64,000 bases of DNA from Intestinibacter bartlettii (GTDB taxonomy: Bacteria > Bacillota > Clostridia > Peptostreptococcales > Peptostreptococcaceae): NCBI RefSeq assembly GCF_000154445.1, contig NZ_DS499566.1. One strand, given 5' to 3'. Every line of letters begins with the position of its first letter. Position 1 is the stretch's first letter. The translations under genes and the position numbers were made by a program. Below, one piece after another: positions 1 to 8,127 of the stretch. The notes under the pieces were generated by a model, which worked only from the letters and a program-made list of their open reading frames with translations, had not been told where the DNA came from and ran no database searches.

Positions 1-463
1 TTATGTATGTTTGCTTATAATCTTTAGACTCTACGTCGTCTTCTTTTTTTCTTATATTTTGTGTTATATTAGCCTTGTACTCGTCTTTTATACTTTCTAT
101 AAGGCTTTCTCTGTTGTAATTTATGCCCCATAAAATTATAAATAAAAAATATATAAAACATAAAACCCCTATATAGTTTAATATTATATTTTTTAAACTG
201 CTGAAAAATGCTTTTTTCCCTTTAAAACCTTTCCTTATAAGATAGATTATAGATATTATTATTGAAAGTACAAAAATATATATAAGTATTTCAAAATATG
301 AAAAACTAAATGTAGAATTTAGCTTGCTTAAAAATTTCACAATATAGATATCTATATTTTTTGAATAATAATTTTCTACTATGTAACTGTATTTTGATGA
401 TATATACTTTATAAAAAGCGAAATAATAAAAAGTATATAAGCGCTTATCCTAAATTTTCTCAT
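1..463 (-). CDS. DUF3810-like membrane protein, 5' part only
   Basis: The reading frame opens with ATG at 463, behind GGAGG, and runs without a stop to the window edge, so only about 154 N-terminal residues are visible. There are two or three hydrophobic segments (about residues 5-20, 50-72 and 88-108), followed by the short motif LWGINYNR. A tryptophan-glycine-(I/L)-NYxR block after an N-terminal membrane region is typical of the DUF3810 family, whose members continue with a zinc-peptidase-like HExxH part; that part lies outside this window. The family assignment rests on this one motif and the topology. Confidence 0.6.
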   Translation of the reverse strand, partial: MRKFRISAYILFIISLFIKYISSKYSYIVENYYSKNIDIYIVKFLSKLNSTFSFSYFEILIYIFVLSIIISIIYLIRKGFKGKKAFFSSLKNIILNYIGVLCFIYFLFIILWGINYNRESLIESIKDEYKANITQNIRKKEDDVESKDYKQTYI

Positions 464-502
464 TTTTTCCTCCAATCTTTATTCACTTGATAATGATACC
501 AC

Positions 503-541
503 GAAAGTTTTAACTTATTCTATAGATAAGTTTAAAACTTC
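503..541. repeat. imperfect palindrome upstream of the DUF3810-like gene
   Basis: Two 16-base arms (GAAAGTTTTAACTTAT and its near complement) surround a short centre. No run of T follows on either strand, so an operator or a transcript hairpin is as likely as a terminator. Confidence 0.35.
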
Positions 542-656
542 ATGTTATTATAAATAAGAAGTAAGTCTTTATTTTAAAGAGTTTTAGCTAAAAATAGATT
601 TAATTTTACATAAACAATTTATAAATTAATTGTAATATAAGACAGTAGGTGAATAT

Positions 657-881
657 ATGGAAAATATAAAAATAAAATTAACTAGAGACAAGTATAACTT
701 CAGATTTAAACAATACGAGGGAACTTATTTCCACGGTGAAGTTAAAGACAAAAATATGGTAAAATACAAAATTACTAAAGACGAAGCTGGGCTTGAGTTA
801 AAGGAATTTGGAAATACTCATATAAAAGATAATATGATATTTATTCCACAAATTGATGCTTATATCGATTTAAAAAAATAG
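657..881 (+). CDS. small hypothetical protein (74 aa)
   Basis: Short cytosolic protein, rich in lysine and charged residues, with no signal peptide or membrane segment. AGGTGA lies seven bases before the ATG, and a terminator hairpin follows directly after the stop. It has a mixed beta-strand-like pattern (KIKLTRDKYNF, MVKYKITKDE) but no motif I recognise. It stands alone between two minus-strand genes. The good ribosome site and dedicated terminator make it a credible gene; its function is unknown. Confidence 0.6.
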   Translation: MENIKIKLTRDKYNFRFKQYEGTYFHGEVKDKNMVKYKITKDEAGLELKEFGNTHIKDNMIFIPQIDAYIDLKK

Positions 882-891
882 TTTTAAATTA

Positions 892-945
892 AAAAAGGTG
901 TACCAAAGTAAAGTTATTAAAACTTCTACAATGATACACCTTTTT
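892..945. terminator. bidirectional intrinsic terminator
   Basis: Arms AAAAAGGTGTA and TACACCTTTTT enclose a loop of about 32 bases. It has runs of T on both strands and serves the plus-strand 74-aa gene and the minus-strand 48-aa gene. Confidence 0.7.
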
Positions 946-986
946 CTATATTATTTTCTATTGATATCTTCACTTTTAACAGCTCT

Positions 987-1133
987 TTAACGTATTAATT
1001 GAACAAATAGAAGTACAACTACCATAACTAAGGCAACTTTAAAAACTACTCCTGATAGGAATTTAAGTAATTTTATTCCTATTCCGCATACGACGATTAA
1101 AAGTGCTATTTTAAATAGCATATCTATAGTCAT
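987..1133 (-). CDS. small membrane protein (48 aa)
   Basis: A short frame of 49 codons begins at ATG 1133 with GGAGG seven bases upstream. The product starts MTIDMLFKIALL. It is almost wholly hydrophobic, with two membrane-spanning stretches (about 6-20 and 28-46) separated by a short KLLKFLSG turn and a C-terminal QLIR. No catalytic motif is present. It is preceded by 500 bases without a gene and followed by a shared terminator, so it is likely a single-gene unit. Its role is unknown. Confidence 0.55.
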   Translation of the reverse strand: MTIDMLFKIALLIVVCGIGIKLLKFLSGVVFKVALVMVVVLLFVQLIR

Positions 1134-1641
1134 TTATATCCCTCCATACAAATAAGTCTCAATATATTATATTAATATACCTCTTAAAAGTATAATACAA
1201 TAAAATTATATACTTATGTTTAAATAAAGATAACAATTTTATAAAAATTTATTACAAAAATGTGTTTTTTGTATTTTTTAGTGTTTATTTACATAATTAT
1301 ACATCTATTCCATATTAGTTTATATATTTCAATATATAAACTAATATGGTAATTGAAAGCATCCACAATTTTCAAGATATAACTTTATTGCACCTGTGCT
1401 ATAATGGTATCTACGCTCTGAAATAGCTCTAATATTTTTATTAAAAAATCTATATTACAAGGATCCATAATATAAGTTTCAACTATTAAATTTAGTAAAT
1501 TATTAATAATTTATATATAAATATTAGTTTACTGCTTAGAGTTAAATCTACGTCAATAAAATACTTTAAATATTTAATTTTAAAGTAATATTATTTTATA
1601 AATTTGGCAAAATAAAAAAAAGAAATTTAAAGGAGAAAATT
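1134..1641. other. 508-base gene-free stretch with a perfect palindrome
   Basis: No reading frame with a ribosome site is visible on either strand. The only clear structure is the 19-bp perfect palindrome at 1310-1349. The rest is AT-rich, and the last bases carry the AAGGAG ribosome site of the next gene. Confidence 0.5.
1310..1349. repeat. perfect 19-bp inverted repeat with a 2-base centre
   Basis: The arm CCATATTAGTTTATATATT is followed by TC and then its exact complement. Neither side carries a run of T typical of a terminator. It lies about 290 bases before the following membrane-protein gene. Confidence 0.75.
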
Positions 1642-2127
1642 ATGTCAAACACTCAAAACAACTTAAAAAGCTATCTACTATCAAAATGTATAGTTGGATA
1701 TGGAATTATAAATGGTTTAATCAATGCCACAATATTTTACTTTATGGAGAAAGGTCATCCAGATGCATTATTCTATGCTGGTGATATAATAAAAGACCTT
1801 ACATTCACTACATTCTTACTAGGTTTCCTTCTAGCTCTTATAGTTATGCCATTGACTGTAAAAGACTTAGAAAAAGGTAAATTTAGCTCACAAGATAGTG
1901 TACACAAATTAGAAAAATATCTTCCAAATCACCTATTTGTGTTCTCTATAGTATTAGGACTTGTTACAGCTATATTAACAATTATATTATCATCAATAAT
2001 AGTATTCTTATTTAATATAGCTCCACTTACAGTTATGCAAATGATGATCTTCAAAGGGATAACTTGTGCAGTATGTGGTGGTATAGCAGGATACCTATGC
2101 ATAATAAAAGTTGCATATAGAAAATAA
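1642..2127 (+). CDS. four-TM integral membrane protein, unknown
   Basis: 161 residues with a hydrophilic N-terminus and four predicted membrane helices (about 16-35, 52-72, 96-125 and 133-157). A charged cytosolic loop (KDLEKGKFSSQDSVHKLEKY) lies between helices two and three. AAAGGAG lies seven bases before the ATG, and a terminator follows 10 bases after the stop, so it is monocistronic. The layout is of a small membrane protein without transport or enzyme signatures. I do not recognise a named family. Confidence 0.6.
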   Translation: MSNTQNNLKSYLLSKCIVGYGIINGLINATIFYFMEKGHPDALFYAGDIIKDLTFTTFLLGFLLALIVMPLTVKDLEKGKFSSQDSVHKLEKYLPNHLFVFSIVLGLVTAILTIILSSIIVFLFNIAPLTVMQMMIFKGITCAVCGGIAGYLCIIKVAYRK

Positions 2128-2137
2128 TTATAACCCC

Positions 2138-2175
2138 AAAAAGAGCCAATCCTATTATAAGGATGGCTCTTTTTA
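2138..2175. terminator. intrinsic terminator
   Basis: Stem AAAAAGAGCC(A)ATCC / GGATGGCTCTTTTT with one bulged A. It lies between convergent genes and can serve both. Confidence 0.75.
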
Positions 2176-2204
2176 ACAAAACAAACAAAACGTTTTCACA
2201 AAAT

Positions 2205-2915
2205 TTAGACAAGCTTTTCAAATATTTCTTTTTCTTTAACTTGTAATTTTTTTATTCTTGTATTTATCTCCTTGTTGTATGATTCTATCCATTCAACACT
2301 TGAAAGATTGTTTTCTAGATAATAGGGATATCTTCTTTTCATACATATTATCTCATTTTGCAGTAAAAATATATCATTCTTTAAGTCAGTTATATTTAAG
2401 TCTTTTCTCTTATTGATTTTTAAATTTCTAAGCAACATAAGGGTTGCATCATCGTAATTTAGATAAGCATTTTTAGCTCTCTCCCATAAACTATCTCTTT
2501 TTAGACTGTATATCGATGGATGCATAACAGATATCACATCGAAAAACAACGAATCTAGTAAATCTTTTTTATCTTTATATTTTTCCCTAAGACTAAGCAC
2601 TTCTTTTGATGTTTCGCATTTTACTTCTAATTCACAGATTTGTTTAGATAAAATTCCAGTTTGTTTTTTTATTTCGTGTTGTATATTTTTTATTTCTTTT
2701 TCCCTTTTTAAACCAAAGTAATTTTCATAAATATTTTGTTTTATTCTAAGTTCTTTTATATATTTATTATGTTTTAATTCTTCTACCATTAAGTCCCCAA
2801 AATGAAATAAATATCTTGATTCTATATAAGGAGCATCCCTCATTATCAATTTATTTTTTTCAAATAATAATTTAATGTATTTATTTAAAAGGTTATTATA
2901 TTCATTTACGTTCAT
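2205..2915 (-). CDS. coiled-coil protein with a degenerate J-like segment
   Basis: 236 residues, very rich in Lys, Glu, Leu and Ile, and predicted almost wholly helical, with coiled-coil stretches at about 65-110 and 170-235. Around residues 125-165 it reads SVMHPSIYSLKRDSLWERAKNAYLNYDD. This resembles the helix II-HPD-helix III part of J-domain-like proteins (HPDLN...WxxAKxAYxxGD), but the critical Asp of HPD is Ser, so a normal DnaK-stimulating J domain is unlikely. GGAGG precedes the ATG. There are no membrane segments. Function is unknown; the J-like reading is an inference from one short block. Confidence 0.5.
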   Translation of the reverse strand: MNVNEYNNLLNKYIKLLFEKNKLIMRDAPYIESRYLFHFGDLMVEELKHNKYIKELRIKQNIYENYFGLKREKEIKNIQHEIKKQTGILSKQICELEVKCETSKEVLSLREKYKDKKDLLDSLFFDVISVMHPSIYSLKRDSLWERAKNAYLNYDDATLMLLRNLKINKRKDLNITDLKNDIFLLQNEIICMKRRYPYYLENNLSSVEWIESYNKEINTRIKKLQVKEKEIFEKLV

Positions 2916-3158
2916 ACAACTCCCTCCTTTTAAAAGTTTTTTCTATATTTTATGAAATACAAACTTTTAATGTCATCTAAATACTTTTCTATATGTATTA
3001 TAAATTCTACATTTCATATAAAAATTCCTTTTTAATTTACGAATTTTTACAATTTTTTCAATATTATTTAATCGTAGATATTAATACAAATTAAACTTTT
3101 ATCACAAAGTCCTTAAATAGAATTACAGCATTAAAAATAATATATATTCTACTTAAAA

Positions 3159-3200
3159 AAATACCGTTAAACCAAATTATAAATTAGTCTAACGGTATTT
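3159..3200 (-). terminator. terminator of the thiamine operon
   Basis: Stem AAATACCGTTA / TAACGGTATTT followed on the minus strand by TTTTTT. It lies 15 bases after the thiE stop codon. Confidence 0.75.
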
Positions 3201-3214
3201 ACAAAATTTCAATA

Positions 3215-3841
3215 TTAAATTACATCAAGCCATTTTTTAACCTCTGCATATATATCTTCTTCTTTTAATATTGCAGATATTATCGCATATCCATCTGGAT
3301 TAAATTGTTTTAACTGACCTACATTGTCTAAATTAATTCCACCGATTAATACAAATGGAATATCTACATTGTCTTTTATTTCTTTTAATGTTTCAAATGA
3401 AACGCTCTTTGCATCTAATTTTGTACTTGTAGAAAACATTGCTCCAATTCCAAGGTAATCTGCTCCGTCTTCTTTTGCACGTTTAGCTTCCTGTAGAGTT
3501 CTTGCTGATACCCCTAGGATTTTATCTTCCCCTATTAGTTTTCTAGCACTTTTAGCATCTATATCGCTTTGACCGACGTGTACTCCATCCGCATCACATA
3601 ATAGAGCTATATCTATTCTATCGTCTATTATAAATTTTGCATTGTATTTTTTAGTAAGCTCTCTTAATTTAAGTGCCTTTTCTAAAAATTCGCCACCATC
3701 AGCATTTTTTTCACGAAGTTGAAGCATTGTCACCCCAGCTTTTAGTCCATCTTCTATACATTTATAAAAATCGCGACCTTTTAATATATCTGAATCACTT
3801 ATCAAATACATTTTTAAGTCTTCTCTTAAATTTTCCTTCAT
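3215..3841 (-). CDS. thiE: thiamine-phosphate synthase ThiE
   Basis: 208 residues forming a single TIM barrel. It joins HMP-pyrophosphate to thiazole phosphate to give thiamine phosphate. Family landmarks are the LQLREK block (about 40-46), the IDDRIDIAL block, GVHVGQSD (about 91-98, phosphate and magnesium contacts), LGIGAMFSTSTK (about 130-141) and IGGI near 166. GGAGG lies before the ATG. It is the last gene of the thiamine operon and is followed by a terminator. The operon makes the two substrates with ThiD and ThiM, so ThiE here works mainly in salvage. Confidence 0.95.
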   Translation of the reverse strand: MKENLREDLKMYLISDSDILKGRDFYKCIEDGLKAGVTMLQLREKNADGGEFLEKALKLRELTKKYNAKFIIDDRIDIALLCDADGVHVGQSDIDAKSARKLIGEDKILGVSARTLQEAKRAKEDGADYLGIGAMFSTSTKLDAKSVSFETLKEIKDNVDIPFVLIGGINLDNVGQLKQFNPDGYAIISAILKEEDIYAEVKKWLDVI

Positions 3842-3934
3842 ATTCCCTCCGATTAAACTTACATTAATTTATATATTATTGTATAAAGTTATATTTTTTA
3901 CTTTTGATATTATAATTTTTTAATTAATATTTTA

Positions 3935-4549
3935 TTATGCGCTCGCTTTGTAACCTTTATTAGCTTCTCTTTTAATTTTTTCAAGCGGTAATATAGTCGC
4001 TACTATTAAGCTTAAAAAGCCTTCTACACCTGCACAAGAGAAGTTATATACTATTGAATATAACCATGGTCCCATATTAAATTGTTCTGCATATGATGCA
4101 AAGAACACAACTCCTGATACTACGTGTACACAGCATTTTAAAAATACAACGATTAAGCACCCAAAGAATACTTTTGCTCTTGAATCAGATCCAAACATTC
4201 CGCTAAGTCCTAAAATCATAGGTGGTATTATAAAGTCTAAGAATAATTGTACTGGGTGAATTATATATCCTCCAAATAATCCTAAAACACCTGTTATAAG
4301 ACCTGTTGTCATACCTTCAACTGGTCCATATATAAGACCTATTAAAAGTATTGGTAGTGATGATAATAAGTTAATACTTCCGCCTTGTGGGTATTGTATA
4401 AATACTATTTTGCTAAGTATAAATGATAATCCTGAAAACATCGCAATAACTACCATTTTCTTAACATTTAATTTAAAGTTTCTAAGTTTTATTAAATATA
4501 AAACTAGTGGTATAAAACAAAGCGCTACATATATATAATTTGCGTTCAT
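3935..4549 (-). CDS. thiT: thiamine ECF transporter substrate-binding component ThiT
   Basis: 204-residue membrane protein with about six helices. The stretch from YPQGGSINLLSSLPILLIGLI to GGYIIHPVQLFLDF matches the ThiT family of energy-coupling-factor transporters; the GGY(I/V)HP.Q segment lines the thiamine site. It needs the shared EcfA-EcfA'-EcfT module, which is encoded elsewhere. The start is separated from tenA by 10 bases and has AAAGGAG. Its place in the TPP-riboswitch operon agrees with thiamine uptake. The C-terminus is unusually long and basic (KIKREANKGYKASA). Confidence 0.9.
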   Translation of the reverse strand: MNANYIYVALCFIPLVLYLIKLRNFKLNVKKMVVIAMFSGLSFILSKIVFIQYPQGGSINLLSSLPILLIGLIYGPVEGMTTGLITGVLGLFGGYIIHPVQLFLDFIIPPMILGLSGMFGSDSRAKVFFGCLIVVFLKCCVHVVSGVVFFASYAEQFNMGPWLYSIVYNFSCAGVEGFLSLIVATILPLEKIKREANKGYKASA

Positions 4550-4559
4550 AATGTCTCCT

Positions 4560-5222
4560 TTACTCTCCTTTGTAAGCCATATTCCAAAATTCTAATTCGT
4601 ATTTACTTGCTCTTAAAAATATGTCTTTTAATTTTTCCTTTGTATCTTGTGGTAGATTTTCACAAAGCTCGTTTGTAAAATCTAACCATTCATTTTTAAA
4701 AGCAACATATTCGTCGCTTGCATAAGTTTCTATCCAACTTTCAAAAAAGTTTCCTTCTAGTTTGTCTTTGTATTTTTCTTTCAATTTTAAGCCTATATAA
4801 TTATAGCTCCATGTACATGGAAGCACAGCTGCTACTATTTCTTCTATAGTTCCTGTTACTGATATAGATTTCATATAGCTTGTATAACTTTCATTTGTCA
4901 TATTTAATTTATACTTAAATTCCATATTTTCTATATTTTCACCAAAGTCTTTTAAATACATTATGTGGTTTGCAGTTTCTGTCTCGATACTTCCAGCAAC
5001 ACCGTTATGGAATTTTTTAAGTTCTTTCATATTTCTACTTTTTACACAAGCCATTGCATATACTTTTGCGTATTCTATTAAATATAGATAATCTTGAATT
5101 AGGTATTTTCTAAACTTTTCTTTGTCTAAAGTCCCCTCTCCAAGTTCTATTAAAAAAGGATGTTCAAGATACTTGTCCCATACTTCCTTGCTGTTTTCAT
5201 ATAAGTAATCTGTAAATAACAT
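4560..5222 (-). CDS. tenA: aminopyrimidine aminohydrolase TenA (thiaminase II)
   Basis: 220 residues, the all-helical TenA fold. It hydrolyses aminomethyl-HMP, a breakdown product of thiamine, to HMP for reuse. Visible active-site elements are the Asp/Tyr pair in QDYLYL (about 43-48), the nucleophilic cysteine in VLPCTWSY (about 135) and the late glutamate in KYELEFW (about 211). Length is standard. AGGAG lies before the ATG. Between thiM and thiT in the operon, it supplies HMP to ThiD. Confidence 0.93.
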   Translation of the reverse strand: MLFTDYLYENSKEVWDKYLEHPFLIELGEGTLDKEKFRKYLIQDYLYLIEYAKVYAMACVKSRNMKELKKFHNGVAGSIETETANHIMYLKDFGENIENMEFKYKLNMTNESYTSYMKSISVTGTIEEIVAAVLPCTWSYNYIGLKLKEKYKDKLEGNFFESWIETYASDEYVAFKNEWLDFTNELCENLPQDTKEKLKDIFLRASKYELEFWNMAYKGE

Positions 5223-5303
5223 ATTTTTCTCCTTATATCCTTATAACTTATATTTTTATCTGCTACAGATATAAATTTCTAATGTTTAATTGTATTTCAT
5301 ATC

Positions 5304-6086
5304 TTATAATTCTACTTTTGCATATTTTTCGAAAGTCTCAACATCTAAAGTGTCGATATTGTCGAATAAATAAGTTTTAAAAGTTCCAACAGCAGGTTTT
5401 GTAATATCTGCAAGTTCTCCACTTAAACTCATTGATAAAGTTCCCATAAATGCAGCTTCAATTGGTTTATCTGTGCAAGGTAAGAAACTTGCAATCAAAC
5501 TTGAAGACATGCATCCAGTTCCTGTTATCTTTTTAAGTTTAGCAGTCCCATTAAATATTTTATATACTTTTTCTCCATCACTTACTAAATCTGTTATACC
5601 TGAAGCTACTACTGTACAATTTAATTTTTTAGCTACAGCTTTTACTATTTCAGATGCATCAGAACCATCGTCAAATGAGTCTACACCTTTTCCAGCTACG
5701 TCTAGTCCTCCTATAAATTTAATTTCTGATATGTTTCCACGAACTACAGTAAAGTTTACTTCATTTAATAATTTATTAGTAAGCTCTCCTCTCGCTTTGC
5801 TTGCGAAAACTCCAACTGGATCTAGTACTACTGGTTTATTGTATTTATTTGCAGCTTTTCCTGCTTTTACAAATAAATCTAAATATGATGAATTCATAGT
5901 CCCTATATTTATAACGACAGCACTTGCCACTGAAACCATATCTTCAACTTCTTCGTATGAGAAACTCATTAAAGGACTTGCCCCTATTGCTAAAGTCATA
6001 TTTGCACAATCTGTTATAGTTACGTTATTTGTATAGTGTAGTACTAATGGATTTAATTCCTTTACTTTATTTATTAATTCGTACAT
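5304..6086 (-). CDS. thiM: hydroxyethylthiazole kinase ThiM
   Basis: 260 residues. It phosphorylates the thiazole alcohol so that ThiE can use it. Ribokinase-like fold with NPLVLHYTNNVTI at the N-terminus, the VLDPVG block and the anion-hole motif TGTGCMSSS near residue 200. The frame is open further upstream (to 6134), but GGGAGG sits just before the ATG at 6086, and that start gives the usual MYELINKVKE N-terminus, so I use it. Second gene of the salvage operon. Confidence 0.93.
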   Translation of the reverse strand: MYELINKVKELNPLVLHYTNNVTITDCANMTLAIGASPLMSFSYEEVEDMVSVASAVVINIGTMNSSYLDLFVKAGKAANKYNKPVVLDPVGVFASKARGELTNKLLNEVNFTVVRGNISEIKFIGGLDVAGKGVDSFDDGSDASEIVKAVAKKLNCTVVASGITDLVSDGEKVYKIFNGTAKLKKITGTGCMSSSLIASFLPCTDKPIEAAFMGTLSMSLSGELADITKPAVGTFKTYLFDNIDTLDVETFEKYAKVEL

Positions 6087-6190
6087 TTTTATACCTCCCT
6101 TATTTTCTTTATAAGTTTTCTTATTTATCTGCAATTTAAAGATTTGCTTTTATGTATATTTTTTAAATTTTTATTTTATAAATTTAATTC

Positions 6191-6994
6191 TTATTCTATA
6201 CCTTCAAATTTATAAAAATGATTTACAGGTCCAACTCCGTGACCTATATCAAAACTATGTCTTATAGCTTCTGTTATATATTCTTTACTACGTCTAACAG
6301 CTTCAACTACATCATATCCAAGTGCTATATGCGAAGTTATTGCAGAAGACAATGTACAACCTGTTCCATGTGTATTTTTTCTGTCTAATCTTTCTGATGT
6401 AAATACTTCAAATATATCTTCTCCCATAAGCACATCAACAGCATCGCCATCTAGGTGCCCACCTTTTACAAGAACATACTTAGGTCCTAAATCTAATATC
6501 TTTTTACCCGCTTTTTTCATATCTTCAACAGTTTCTATTTTCATTCCAGTAATTTCTTCTGCTTCTGGAACGTTTGGTGTGATTAGATAAGCTATTGGTA
6601 TTAAATATTTTATTAAATTTTCCTTTGCCTCTGGTCTAAGTAGTGAATATCCACTTTTAGATATCATAACCGGGTCTACTACTATAGTTTCAGGTTTATA
6701 TTTTTTTAGATTATCTACTATTTCCAGTATTATTTCAGGGCTTGACACCATACCTATCTTAACAGCTTTAGGCATTATATCTTCAAATACAGCTTTCATT
6801 TGCTCCTTAATTATATTTCTACTCAATTCTTCAACATCAAATACACCCATAGTATTTTGAGCTGTTATTGCAGTTATAACACTCATTCCATATGTCCCAA
6901 TTGCACTAAATGTCTTTAAATCTGCTTGAACTCCAGCTCCCCCAGAAGAGTCAGAACCTGCTATTGTTAATGTTGGAATTTTATAATTTCTCAT
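6191..6994 (-). CDS. thiD: HMP/HMP-phosphate kinase ThiD
   Basis: 267 residues. It phosphorylates HMP and then HMP-P to the pyrophosphate used by ThiE. N-terminal GSDSSGGAGVQADLK (about 14-28), VDPVMISKSG in the middle, and THGTGCTLSSAI (about 209-220) with the catalytic cysteine are all present. AGGAGG lies before the ATG. First gene of the operon. Its leader carries the TPP riboswitch, a terminator and, between the terminator and the gene, one copy of a dispersed palindromic element. Confidence 0.95.
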   Translation of the reverse strand: MRNYKIPTLTIAGSDSSGGAGVQADLKTFSAIGTYGMSVITAITAQNTMGVFDVEELSRNIIKEQMKAVFEDIMPKAVKIGMVSSPEIILEIVDNLKKYKPETIVVDPVMISKSGYSLLRPEAKENLIKYLIPIAYLITPNVPEAEEITGMKIETVEDMKKAGKKILDLGPKYVLVKGGHLDGDAVDVLMGEDIFEVFTSERLDRKNTHGTGCTLSSAITSHIALGYDVVEAVRRSKEYITEAIRHSFDIGHGVGPVNHFYKFEGIE

Positions 6995-7028
6995 GTTTGC
7001 CTCCTAAATAAATTCTATCAAAGTTTGC

Positions 7029-7149
7029 ATAAAAAAATCTTTATCCTAAAGACCTTTAAAAATGTAGATTTTTTTGAAACACATGTACGGAAATTATACT
7101 TATCCACAATCTATAAATGAATATAATTTCCTATGTGTTATAAAAAAAG
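7029..7149 (+). repeat. dispersed two-hairpin element, copy A
   Basis: About 120 bases, nearly identical to the reverse complement of 45916-46037. It has two parts. The first is a hairpin flanked by AAAAAAATCT and AGATTTTTTT. The second is a longer inverted repeat with outer ends GAAACACAT and ATGTGTTATA and inner ends GGAAATTATA and TATAATTTCC. It encodes no protein. It lies in the thiD leader, between the riboswitch terminator and the gene. Confidence 0.75.
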
Positions 7150-7168
7150 CTGTACCCATAGGTACAGC
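7149..7168 (-). terminator. riboswitch-controlled terminator
   Basis: GCTGTACC / GGTACAGC hairpin followed on the minus strand by TTTTTTT (7148-7142). It lies about 40 bases after the TPP aptamer, so ligand binding can favour termination before thiD. Confidence 0.85.
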
Positions 7169-7204
7169 ATACATTTACTTTTACTTTATAATAAATCATT
7201 TAAT

Positions 7205-7290
7205 TTGTATGCTTTCCTACGCTGGTATTAACCAGATCAGGTGTGAGGGTCAGTAAAACTTCTCAGCGCGTGGCTCCCCTAGCACTTTAA
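7205..7290 (-). promoter_or_regulatory. TPP riboswitch (THI element)
   Basis: Read on the minus strand, all conserved blocks occur in order: CTAGGGGAGCC, GCTGAGA, GACCCT, CCTGATCTGG and AATACCAGCGTAGGAAAG. These are the invariant parts of the thiamine pyrophosphate aptamer. A TTGACA box at 7341-7336 lies upstream. The downstream terminator makes it a transcriptional off-switch for thiD-thiM-tenA-thiT-thiE. Confidence 0.97.
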
Positions 7291-7351
7291 TTTTTAATTG
7301 TATCTAATATTAAGATTAGTATTTATTGCATTATTTGTCAATAAAATTTTT

Positions 7352-7663
7352 TTAATCAGCTTTTTTGTCAAATTCTAAGACGATAAAATCTTCCTCTTGT
7401 TTTAATTTTTGAATAAAGTCTTCAGGATTTTCAATTATATTGAGCTTTTGATACCTGCTTTTTTGCTTTATCTTATATTCCAACTTCATAGCATCACTTT
7501 TGCTTTCGCATACAAAATATATTTCTAATTTCGAAAACCCTCTAGATCTTGTATATTTACTATTTATACCCTTTGTATGCTCTCTTAAACGCCTTTTTAT
7601 GTCTATTGTATATCCAGTGTATAAAGAATTATCCCTACATCTAATTATATATGTATAGTACAT
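7352..7663 (-). CDS. GIY-YIG nuclease-fold protein (YhbQ/YazA type)
   Basis: 103 residues consisting of one GIY-YIG domain: MYYTYIIRCRDNSLYTGYT at the N-terminus gives the YYTYI/LYTGYT pair, with RRLREH following and a late glutamate (LEYKIKQKS). This is the short single-domain group often called UPF0213. Members bind or nick DNA, but cellular roles are poorly known. GAGGG precedes the ATG. It is a single gene between the thiamine leader and ferredoxin. Confidence 0.85.
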   Translation of the reverse strand: MYYTYIIRCRDNSLYTGYTIDIKRRLREHTKGINSKYTRSRGFSKLEIYFVCESKSDAMKLEYKIKQKSRYQKLNIIENPEDFIQKLKQEEDFIVLEFDKKAD

Positions 7664-7749
7664 ATTCCCTCCATATTTTTTAATACTATAAGTAAATTTT
7701 ATGTCTACTTATTTTATATTAATTTTATATATTTTACAATCAAAAAATA

Positions 7750-7774
7750 ATGCCAGTAGAATATCTACTGGCAT
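7750..7774 (-). terminator. terminator after the ferredoxin gene
   Basis: Perfect stem ATGCCAGTAGA / TCTACTGGCAT with a three-base loop, followed by ATTTTTTG on the minus strand. Confidence 0.8.
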
Positions 7775-7796
7775 CATTTATATTATTTAATTTTTA

Positions 7797-7985
7797 TTAT
7801 TCTACTTCAATTGCATCAACTGGACAGCTTTCAGCAGCTTCTTTTGCCTCATCATGACAATCTTCTGGAACTTCTGATTTTATTGCATGAGCATATCCTT
7901 CATCAGTAAGTTCAAAAACTTCTGGGCATATTGATGGACATAATCCACATCCTATACAAGTATCTTTATCAACTCTAGCTTTCAT
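7797..7985 (-). CDS. 4Fe-4S ferredoxin
   Basis: 62 residues. CIGCGLCPSICP (about 10-21) supplies three cluster cysteines, and SCPVDAI near the C-terminus supplies the fourth. A second CxxCxxC is absent, so this is the single-cluster type; the two remaining cysteines (about 20 and 43) could form a disulfide. It is a soluble, acidic electron carrier. GGAGG lies before the ATG, and a terminator follows, so it is transcribed alone. The redox partner cannot be read from context. Confidence 0.92.
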   Translation of the reverse strand: MKARVDKDTCIGCGLCPSICPEVFELTDEGYAHAIKSEVPEDCHDEAKEAAESCPVDAIEVE

Positions 7986-8127
7986 AAGTTAAACCTCCAT
8001 AAATCTTTTATAAATTTCTTTTTTATTATTTACAATATTTAAATAAAAATTCATGAAGTTAAGATTTTTTAATTTAACATACTACATATAATTTATATAA
8101 CTTATAATTTTACAGCTTTTAATTTTT

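Noticed and set aside
5473..6036. Long plus-strand frame of 187 codons
   Set aside because: Antisense shadow of thiM, which has all family motifs. Similar antisense frames in cysK, pyrG, glnN, amt and tkt were rejected for the same reason.
7074..7256. Plus-strand frame of 60 codons
   Set aside because: It runs through the dispersed element, the terminator and the antisense of the TPP riboswitch; no ribosome site.
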